From: Cladorhizidae sp. MBARI D1340-BT2
Taxonomy: Eukaryota; Porifera; Demospongiae; Poecilosclerida; Cladorhizidae
Assembly: GCA_028752905.1 (NCBI GenBank)
Contig: JAQNBH010000017.1
Coordinates: 32,749,908 to 32,813,907 of the forward strand
Direction: 5' to 3'
DNA: 64,000 nucleotides
The position numbers and the translations under genes are program-made. The notes below the pieces were generated by a model. It saw nothing but the letters and a program-made list of their open reading frames with translations. It was not told the DNA's origin and made no database searches. Below, one piece after another: positions 47,801-59,800 of this stretch (position 1 is the first letter of the stretch; every line of letters starts with the position of its first letter).

Positions 47801-50800
47801 AGGCAATATAGGAAGTGCTGCTGAATTCTCTTTCTAGGCATCATACTTTGTCTGACCAACTCATCTAGCTAATGCTGCCTGCACTATCTGTCTTTGTAGG
47901 GTGGCTGCAGTAATTGCTACTACTACTAGGATGAAGTTTAAACATCATCATATCCAGCAATACAAAGACTTTGATAAAATGTACCGTGCATCCCTCCCTG
48001 CAAAGTTACTTAACTTCCCTTTAGTCTGTCTCTTGACAGAAACTTTACAAGTTTTGAAAATGAAGATGGAACAACTCAACAAAATGATTCGAAGTAAACT
48101 GAAGGAATTCGCCAGAGAATCTTAGCATATGTAGATGCACGAGTCAGAAGTGTGTGAGATGCTGTCCCCTTCCTACTTCTAGATTTCACATTGTCTACAA
48201 CAATATATAGCAATTGCCTCACTACATTCAACAATTACAAACACTTTTTTCACGATAGCTTTATTGCTACAGCTATACTTACTATGAATATAATATGGGT
48301 AACCAAGAAAGTTGTTGAAGCTATGTAGTTTACTTTTTTGTATATCAAGATCATATAACATTCTTGTGTTCTTTTTATATATCCTGTACTACTCTGCAGG
48401 GAATGGAGTACAAGAGCTTTCTCAAACCTCCAGAGCTTACATTGAACAGAAGAGGGAAAGGTGATGGCTACAGAATATCAGGCGGAATTGAGGCTGGAAT
48501 TCATTACAATGGGAAAGCTCTTGTAGTGAGGATCGTAAGAGCATGTAATATTGCAGGAGTCAACCAGAATGGCACGGTGTCTGATCCTTTAGTGCAACTC
48601 TACCTCCTTCCTGACAAGGAATCCAAGAAGAAAACAAAACCTCAAAAGAAGACCCTGAATCCTATCTATAACGAAACATTCGAAGTATGTACACTCATTT
48701 CAATATTAGTTATAAGTCGCAGTCATTATCACCCACATACACTAATAGTCAACAAAGGCAATAGATATGCCTATTCTTGCTCACCTCCCTCTGGTCCTTT
48801 TAATTCAGTTTGGCTATAGGTCTAATTATAAAATAGAATATGTCATGATTTACCTCAATAGCTTCAGTGTACATATAACTATCTGAGTTCTTTTTAAGAT
48901 TGTAGGTATAAACACAGGCACATAAAACTAATGCCTAAACATTTGTTTGGGTACTATATATATATATATTAAATATTTCTGATGAGACTAACATCAATAA
49001 ATGATACTTGTTTTGTATTTTTGTAAGTTTAATTGACAAATATAATGCAAGATTTTTTTAACTTCACTTCAAGGCATATGCAATTAATTTAGTTTAACAA
49101 TTACATATATATTTTTAGTTTCCTATATCTTGGAAAGATCTGATGGACACGACACTGTGGCTCACAATGTGGAGTTACTCAAGGGCATGGCAAAACATAT
49201 TCCTCGGTGAAATATGCATCCCTTTTGATCGAGAAACATCCTCAATTTCAGATGATCCAGATTATCAAAGTCCAATTATATCCTACATCCTTCAGGACTA
49301 CTCCAACCAGAAAACGATCCTTCAGCCTTTAACAAGAAAGAACACCACAGTTTATCGAATTGACACCAAACTTCGAAAGAATGATTCTGAAGTTCTTAAT
49401 TCTGCACCTGATCTGTTGGTGAGTGAAGAAATGAATCCTAATGCTAGAGAGATTGGTGCAGAGGCTACCTTGGGCAAAACTGAGGAAGACATGGATAGGC
49501 ATTTAAGTCCCAGTGATGAGAATCTGTCGACCATTCCTGATTCAATGGCACCCATTCCTCTAGTATCTACCATCCAACCTTCTTCTGAGGTTTTTGTCAA
49601 ACCGTATTCCGATACAGAAGCAGAAGCAGATTTGCAGCAACTTGCAGAGGCCAAGGTAAAATAGTGTATATTTTTTTACCCAAAAACGTTGTGGAGTTCC
49701 ACAAATATTCATTGCTTGCATATATAGTATCCACTATATCATGCTCTATACTTCTTCGTCGTACCAATTTTGTCAATATTCAACGTCTCAAACATATCTC
49801 ACTCTGTGAGGTATAACTCAACATAAGTATAATTTGTAATAGAGTGACATTCATTTAGTATACTGTAAACTCTGGTTGTTAAGCCTCTCGATGTTTAGTG
49901 CACATAAAGTTGTGAGTACACATTTTGTTGTCATTGGAAATAATTTTTGTTGGGCGTTCTTATGGTGTTTCACTGCAAAGTGCTGATATCGATGTCATTG
50001 AAAAAAGTATCAATTATGCATGTTTATTAGCTGCACCGCTTCAGTGATGTATTTCAACAAATACATTTAGACAAGAATTATACTAATATGAGCACATCTA
50101 TTATTAGCTTCAATCATCTAGAGTTGTCGAAAATATCCCAACGAGCTTCTTGCTGCTTATTTGAGGTGGACTGTAGCCATTTTTAGAGCACAGGTATATA
50201 ACTCCTCCATGCTTCATAAAATTTAAAACACTTTCCAACATAACCAGCAACTTGGGCCTGTAAATGATGCCAAGCGAGCCTCTCGCAAGAATTGTTCTCC
50301 TCATAGGCTAAAATGAGCGTTTTTCCATGTCCAAATAATTCTGTAACAAATTAACCTGTTTCTGAGGGAAATCATCACTAGATTTAGCTCCTTCATTACC
50401 TGCCAGAGAGACTGGGTCTTTCTTAGCCTGTTTCGAGAAATTAGCTACTTCTTCGACTATCTCACAAGATTAGGTTCTCAGTTGTCTACCTACAAAAATT
50501 ATTGAAAGTAATTTGTTGGTGTACATTATTTAGAAATTATGCTTAATGATCACCTATTCTCAATTTAGTGCCCATTTTCTTGCTGGTTTGGGTAGAACTG
50601 AAACCAGAGTTACTGTACACGACAAACCACAGACACACAAACTTTCTCTTGGCTTCTTCTCCATATCACAACCATGCATTATTATAACATCAATAAATTG
50701 CAGATGGCCTTCAGCATTTCTAGGAACAGACAATGGCTAGAGCAATGCAATCTAAAAATGCTACAATTTCTTTCAAATGGCCACGATAATATTTTAGTTT

Positions 50801-53800
50801 GGTTTATTATTTCTCTCTGACTCTCTCTTCTATGCTCATCATTCAATGTATTACATAGTACTTAATGGAAAGCAGCCTCCTGCAATAGTTACTTAGGATA
50901 ACTCAAGAACTGAACAATCGGAGCAGATATAGCTAACTCTCTACAATTGTAACATGTCTGTGTTTTAATATAATGGAAGAAAAGTCACTATTGTTTATCT
51001 TGAAAGTCTATGGTGTTAAATATTGTCACAACAGTAGCCTTCTGAATAACCAATTGTTAACTTTTTTCTACTGAAATTGTGCATTTTCTGATGACTCAGC
51101 TCAAGTAGACTCAGTATTGCACATAAATTAGATGAATAGGTACCTATACCATTTACTATCTCAAAAGAAGTAGAGCATGCCCTCTGATTAGACCATGCAT
51201 TAGCAGGAAGTATGAAGTTTCAGAGAAAATGCTGTCTGGAATGTGGAATGGGGGAAGAAAACCTGGCAATCTGTCACAATTGAAGTGATAATCAATTTGT
51301 GGCATTTCAGTCGATACAGATGGTCACATGATAAAAATATTCATTGTTTAAAGCACAGAAAGTGCTGCAGCCGACATTACCAGAGAGACGGCCAAACTCC
51401 ACAGAAAAGATGAGAGAGATTGATGACGAGATCCCTTCACAAGCTACGAAGTTGATTATGAAGAAGATGAAACTAGAATAGAGGATGATTGCTACTAGAG
51501 TACGAAGACTGATACAAATTTGCCACCTTTTGTGGTTAGGTGGTCTTGTGCTCCCTTTTTGCACATGCCTGTTAGTCATGTCTCAAATAATAGAGACTGC
51601 CCTCAAATAGAATGTGCCTTGAATAATACTTGCATCTATGCAGCATGAAATTAATAGAAATGCGCATTCTATTCGAGGAAATATGATATCTCGATCCTTA
51701 AAAATTGTTTCTAACATTTTTAGAGCTTTCAGTTTAACTGCAAGTTTTTTGGAGATAAAATTGGCTGAAACCACACTTAGAAACTGACAAAGTGCGTTGT
51801 ATTCAGATATAAAGGGCGTCTTTGACAGGCAATATAGGAAGTGCTGCTGAATTCTCTTTCTAGGCATCATACTTTGTCTGACCAACTCATCTAGCTAATG
51901 CTGCCTGCACTATCTGTCTTTGTAGGGTGGCTGCAGTAATTGCTACTACTACTAGGATGAAGTTTAAACATCATCATATCCAGCAATACAAAGACTTTGA
52001 TAAAATGTACCGTGCATCCCTCCCTGCAAAGTTACTTAACTTCCCTTTAGTCTGTCTCTTGACAGAAACTTTACAAGTTTTGAAAATGAAGATGGAACAA
52101 CTCAACAAAATGATTCGAAGTAAACTGAAGGAATTCGCCAGAGAATCTTAGCATATGTAGATGCACGAGTCAGAAGTGTGTGAGATGCTGTCCCCTTCCT
52201 ACTTCTAGATTTCACATTGTCTACAACAATATATAGCAATTGCCTCACTACATTCAACAATTACAAACACTTTTTTCACGATAGCTTTATTGCTACAGCT
52301 ATACTTACTATGAATATAATATGGGTAACCAAGAAAGTTGTTGAAGCTATGTAGTTTACTTTTTTGTATATCAAGATCATATAACATTCTTGTGTTCTTT
52401 TTATATATCCTGTACTACTCTGCAGGGAATGGAGTACAAGAGCTTTCTCAAACCTCCAGAGCTTACATTGAACAGAAGAGGGAAAGGTGATGGCTACAGA
52501 ATATCAGGCGGAATTGAGGCTGGAATTCATTACAATGGGAAATCTCTTGTAGTGAGGATCGTAAGAGCATGTAATATTGCAGGAGTCAACCAGAATGGCA
52601 CGGTGTCTGATCCTTTAGTGCAACTCTACCTCCTTCCTGACAAGGAATCCAAGAAGAAAACAAAACCTCAAAAGAAGACCCTGAATCCTATCTATAACGA
52701 AACATTCGAAGTATGTATACTTATTTCAATATTAGTTAGAAGTCGCAGTCATTATCTCCCACATACTATAATAGTAAACAGAAGCAATAGCGATGCCTAT
52801 TCTTGCTCACCTCCCTCTGGTCCTTTTAATTCAGTTTGGCTATAGGTCTAATTATAAAATAGAATATGTCATGATTTGCCTCAATAGCTTCAGTGTACAT
52901 ATAACTATCTGAGTTTTTTTTAAGATTGTAGGTATAAACACATGTACACAAATTTTGGGAAGTAATGCCTAAACATTTGTGTTCTTACTATATATATATA
53001 TATATATAATATAACTTCTTAAGAGGCTAACATCAATAAATGATACTTGTTTTTTTATGCTTTATTATGAATCGAAAACACAACACATATAATGCAAGAT
53101 TTTTTTAACTTCACTTCAAGGCATTTGCAATTAATTTATTTTAACAATTACATATTTATTTTTAGTTTCCTATATCTTGGAAAGATCTGATGGACACGAC
53201 ACTGTGGCTCACAATGTGGAGTCACTCAAGGGCATGGCAAAATATATTCCTCGGTGAAATATGCATCCCTTTGGATCGAGAAATATCCTCAATTGCAGAT
53301 GATCCAGATTATCAAAGTCCAATTATATCCTACATCCTTCAGGACTACTCCAACCAGAAAACGATCCTTCAGCCTTTAACAAGAAAGAACACCACAGTTT
53401 ATCGAATTGACACCAAACTTCGAAAGAATGATTCTGAAGTTCTTAATTCTGCACCTGATCTGTTGGTGAGTGAAGAAATGAATCGTAATGCCAGAGAGAG
53501 CAGTGCAGAGGCTACTTTGGAAAAAACTGAGGAAGACATGGATAGTCATTTAAGTCCCAGTGATGAGAAGCTGTCGACCATTCCTGATTCAATGGCACCC
53601 ATTCCTATAATATCTACCAGCAAACCTTCTTCTGAGGTTTTTGTCAAACCGCATTCTGATGCAGAAGCAGAAGCAGATTTGCAGCAATTTGCAGAGGCCA
53701 AGGTAAAATAGTGGAACACTTGTATATTTTTTTACCCAAAAATGTTGTAGAGTTCCCGAAATATTCATTGCTTGTATAGCATATAGTATCCACTATATCA

Positions 53801-56800
53801 TTCTCTATACTGTTCTTGGTCGTACCAATTTTGTCAATATTCAACGTCTCAAACAAATCTCACTCTGTGAGGTATAACTCAAAATAAGTATGAATTGTAA
53901 TAGAAGGACATTGTTAAGCCTCTCGATGTTTAGTGCACATAAAGTTGTGAATACACATTTTGTTGTCATTGCAAATAATTTTTGTTAGGCATTCTTATGG
54001 TGTTTCACTACAAAGTGCTGATATCGATGTCATTGAAAAAAGTATCAATTATGGTGTATTAGCTGCACCACTTAGGTGATGAATTTAAACAAAAACATTT
54101 AGACCAGAATTTTACTGGTATAAGCACATCTATTATTAGCTTCAATCATCTAGAGTTGTTGAAAATAACCCAACGAGCGTCTTGCTGCTTATTTGAGGTG
54201 GACTGTAGCCATTTTTAGAGCCCAGGTTACTCCTCCATGCTTCCTACCTCCTTTTTAGTTGCTGATTGACAGACTTGCTCCTTCATTACTTGCCAGAGAG
54301 ACTGGGTCTTTCTTAGCCTGTTTCCAGAAATTAGCTCCTTCTTCGACTATCCCACAAGATTAGGTTCTCAGTTGTCTGCCAACAAAAAATTATGGGAAGT
54401 ACATTTTGTTGGTGGGCATTATTTAGAAAGTATGCTTAGTAAACACCTATTCTCAATTCAGTGCTCATTTTGTTGCTGGTTTGGGTAGAACTGGGGTGCT
54501 TAAAAACCAGAGTTACTGTACATAATGTGGGCAAACCACAGACACACAAACTTTCTCTTGGCTTCTTCTCCATATCACAACCATGCATTACAATAATATT
54601 ATTATAACAGCAGATGGCCTTCAGCATTTCTAGGACAAGATAATGGCTAGATCATTGCAATCTAAAAATGCTACGATTTCTTCCAAATGGCCATGGATAA
54701 TATTTTTGTTTGGTTTATTATTTCTCTCTGACTCTCTCTTCTATGCTCACCACTCAATGTATTGCATAGTATTTCATGGAAAGCAACCTCCTGCAAAAGT
54801 TACTTAAGATAACTCCAGAACTGAACAATCAGAGCAGATGTAGCTAACTCTCTACAATTGTAACATGTCTGTTTTAATATAATGGAAGAAAAGTCACTAT
54901 TGTTTATCTTGAAAGTCTATGGTGTTAAATATTGTCACAAGAATAGCCATCTGGATAACCATTTCCTTCTACTGAAATTGTGCATTTTCTGCTGACTCAG
55001 CTCAAGTAGACTCAGTATTGCACATAAACAAGCATGCCTAGTATTTTTGTGATCTTTTTCAGATCAAGAAAATATTACTTGAACAATTTGGAGTCTTCTT
55101 GTAGTAAAAATAATGATTGTGCACAAGTTACATCTGAGGGGAGTTTAGATGTATAGGCACATATACTGCATTTCTGATTAGAACGCACCCTCGATTTGAC
55201 TGCACACCATTTACTTTCTCGAAAGAAAGAAAGCATGCCCTCTAATTAGACCATGCACCAGCAGGAAGTATGAAGTTTCAGAGAAAATGCTGTCTGGAAT
55301 GGGGGAAGAAAACCTGGCAATCTGAAGTGATAATCAAAATTTGTGGCATTTTAGTCGATACAGATGGTCACATGACAACAATAATTATTGTTTAAAGAAT
55401 GGGCAAGTATCAGAAAGTGCTGCAGCCAACATTACCAGAGAGACAGTCAAATTTCACAGAAAAGGTGAGAGAGACTGATGATAATTATCCCTTCACAAGC
55501 GATGAAGTTGATTATGAAAAGATTAAACTAGAGTAGAGGATGATTGCTAGAATATGAACACTGATTAAAATTTGCCACCTTTTGAGATTAGGTGGTCATG
55601 TGCTCTCTTTTTGCACATGCCAGTTAGTCGTTTCTCAAATAATAGAGACTACCCTAAAATAGAATGTGCCTTGAATAATACATGCTCTATGCAGCATGAA
55701 ATTAATAGAACATATGCATGAGGAAATATGATATCGCGATCCTTAAAAATGCTTTCTAACATTTTTTGAGCTTTTATTTTAACTGCAAGTTTTTTTTTAG
55801 ATAAAATTAGCTGAAACCACACTTAGAAACTGACAAAGTGCGTTCAATTCTGATATGATGTTTTTAAAGTTTTTTGGCATCTGTGATTTAGGCAATATAG
55901 GAAGTGCTGCCGAATTCACTTTCTAGGCATCATACTTTGTCTCACCAGCTCATCTAGCTAATGCTGCCTGCTCTACCTTTCTTCATAGATTATTGTAGGG
56001 TCGCTGCAGTAATTGCTAATACTACTAGGATGAGGCTTAAACATCATTTCTTATCAAATCCAGCAGTAACTGAGACATTGACATTGATAGAATGTACAGT
56101 GCATCCCTCTCCTCAAAGTTTTCCCTTTAGTCTGTCTCTTTACAGATATTTTACAGGATTTTAAAATGAAGACATGGAGCAACTCAACGAAAAGATTCAA
56201 AGTACCAAAGAAATTTGGCATTTTAGAGAGAACTTGCACAATTAGACTAATACTTGTTATGTGGATGCATAAGTCATTTATAAAATGAATGTGTGTGTGA
56301 TGCTGACCTCCTCCTACTTCTAGATTCCACATTTTCTACTACATTTTACAGCTACCTACATTCAACAGTTTCAAACACTTTTTTCGCTATAATTAAGTTC
56401 TATAACTAAAGCTATACTTGACTAGATTACTATGAATATAATATGGGTAACCAAGAAAGTTGTTGAGTTGTGTTGTTTTTACGTTATTATTCTTGTGTTT
56501 TTCTTATATATGTCCTGCTACTCTGCAGAGAATGGAGTACAAGAGCTTTCCCAAACCTCCTAAGCTTACATTGAACAGAAGAGGAAAAGGTGATGGCTAC
56601 CTCATATCGGGAGAAATTGTGGTAGGAGTTGACTACAATGGGAAAGCTCTTGTAGTGAGGATCGTAAAAGCAGGGAATATTGCAGGAGTAAACCAGAGTG
56701 GCACAGTGTCAGATCCTTTTGTGCAACTCTACCTCCTTCCTGACAAGGAATCCAAGAGGAAAACTAAACCTCAAAAGAAGACCCTGAATCCTATCTATAA

Positions 56801-59800
56801 CGAAACATACAAAGTATGTGCATTTACTTCATTATTAGCAGTCATTATATCCTGTATACTATAATAGTCAACAGAGGCAATAGCTATGCCTATTCTTGCT
56901 CACCTCCCTCTGGTCCTTTTAATTCAGTTTGGCTATAGGTCCAATTATAAAATAAAATATGTCGTCATATTTAATATAGCTGCTTTCTATTAGTATTAGG
57001 ATTCCCATCCTATAACATGAACACAAATTTGGGTCTCTAATGCTTAAACAACTATGTGGTCACTATATACTTTCAATACAACTTCTTATGAGGCTAACAT
57101 CTCAATAAATGATACTTGTGGTGCATTATTAGCTGTCTTATAAGCTTAATTATGACATCACATATAATGCAAGATTTTTTTAACTTCACTTCAGGCAATC
57201 AATTCATATTTATTTTATTTTTAGTTTCCTATATCTTTGGAAGATTTGATGGATACTACTCTGTGGCTCACTATCTGGAGTTATTCAAGAACACGGCAAA
57301 ACAAATTCCTCGGTGAAATATGCATCCCTTTCGATCAAGAAACGTACACATTTTCAGATGATCCAGATCATCAAAGTCCACCTATTACATACACCCTTCA
57401 GGACTACTCCAACCAGAAAACGATCCTTCAGCCTTTAACAAGAAGGAACACCACAGTTTATCGAATTGACACCAAACTTCGAAAGAATGATCCTGAAGTT
57501 CTTAATTCTGCACCTGATCTGCTGGTTAGTGAAGAAATGAATCCTAATGTTAGAGAGCATGCTGCCGAGTCTACTTTGGGCAAAACTGAGGAAGACACAG
57601 ACAGGTGTTTAAGTCCCAGTGATGAGAAGCTGTCAACCATTCCAGATTTAATGGCACCCATTCCTCTAATATCATCCAATCAACCTTCTTCTGAGGTTCT
57701 TGTAGAACCATATTCCAAGGCAGAAGGAGAAGCAGATTTGCAGCAACTTATTGAGGACAAGGTAAACTAGTGGCATTCTTGATGTTTGCAGACATATATA
57801 TATATTGATTTAGAATGTTACGAAATCCCCCTAATATTCGTGGCTTGTGTAGTATATAGTGCCAGCTATACACGCTCTACTATTCTTTTTAGTACCTATT
57901 TACATATAAACTGTCAATATTGAACACCTCAAAAATATCTCACTCTGTGAGGTAAAACTCAGCAGAAGTGTAATTTGTAAAAGTGAGACATTAAATGCTG
58001 GTTGTTAAGCCTCTCGATGTTTAGCGCACATAAAGTTGCAAATACCCATTTTGTTGTCATTGCAAATGGTTTTTGTTAGGCCTTGTTGTAGTGTTTCTCT
58101 GGAAAGCGCTGATATCGATGCCATTGAAAAAGTATCAATTATGCTCATGTTTATTAGCTGCACCGCTTAAATGATGAATTTCAACTATTTAGATGAATTT
58201 TACTAGTATGAGCACATCTATTATTAGCTTCAATCAGTAGATAAGTCAGCGCTTATTGTTGTGGTATCTCTTGATGTAGTTCAAACCAACTTGAATAGAT
58301 AATCAGCATATTATAATAGGAGTACTTCATGAGATAACACAACAACAAGCACTGATTTATTTATACAGTTTTCAAAGTGGGTGAAAAAGGCTAAAAGCCG
58401 TTCCTCACTTTTATTGTTGGTTTTAAAAGCAGTTAAAACCAGTTAAATTTAATTGGTATCGCACTCTATATATTACACTCAGGCTATAAGAACATGGTGA
58501 ACACTAATAGTGTCTAACTACTCCACTCAGGTTATAAGTACATGTTGAACACTAATAGTGTTTATCTACTCTGTATATTACACTCAGGTTATAAGAACAT
58601 GGTGAACACTAATAAGTGTCTAACTACTCCACTCAGGTTATAAGTACATGGTGAACACTAATAGTGCTATATATTACACCAATGTTATAAGAACATGGTG
58701 AACACTAATAGAACACTAATAGTGTTGATCTACTCTATATGTTACACTCAGGTTATAAGAACATGGTGAACACTAATAGAACACTAATAGTGTTTATCTA
58801 CTCTATATGTTACACTCAGGTTATAAGGACATGGTGATATCTAGAGAAGTTATTAGCAACCTGTAATGGAATGCAACATGTACCCTGAATTATTATTGGG
58901 TTGTAATTATCTTCTCGATCAATCTATGAACAATCCTGCATCCATTGATTCCGTCTCCCTCTTATTACCACCCAGTTCATAATTACAGTTTGTCAACAAT
59001 TATGCTAAAAATAATTTAGAAATAAAAAACAGATCCACTGGCTTGAGTAATAAATAACTCGTCTAGCTATTACTTTTATGACAGTTGATTATTATATTAT
59101 AACAAGAGTAGCCTTTTAGTTTCAAAACATCCCATGGATATATACATAGGTACATATATATATATAACACAAGACCAGAATGTAATTAAAAAACGATAGT
59201 TTGTCAAAAAATAAGGATTTACCAATGTAGATTTTTTTTAAATTATAATATATACCTTGAACACCAAATAAAATAATAAATTGTGATACCTGGTATTCAT
59301 TATATTATTGAGTAATTGTGTAAAGGGTTATATATAAATGTTGCTTGTCTGCATTGGTAAATTCTCACTCTATTTTCATACATACATACATACATACATA
59401 CATATAGTGTTGTGATAGTTTTTATTATTATTATTATTATCTGTAAGTGCGGCTCTATTTTACAAAGAATTCTGGGCATGCTCACACCTCACATTAATAT
59501 AATGAATGGGCTATTACTGAGTTATACATATACATACATATATACATACATATATGCTTACATACATGCATACATATATTATACACAAATGCATGTACCA
59601 TATATGTTGTAATACTAATTAATTCCCCAGTGAGGACTCATTTCACTTGCCTGTAAATTTAAGAAAACACACAAAAAAAAAGCTTTGTTTAAAAAAAACC
59701 CACAAATTAAAATTTCTTAAATTTACAGGCTAGCGAAATGATCCCTCACTATAGGGAATTGTATGTAAAAGTTTCATTGCTATACATGGCGTATGTATGT

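Noticed and set aside
47901..48125. 74-codon frame identical at 51927-52151, considered as a conserved gene
   Set aside because: Its identity reflects the recent 4,026-bp duplication. The older relatives near 43.9 and 56.0 kb are broken, so there is no sign of selection.
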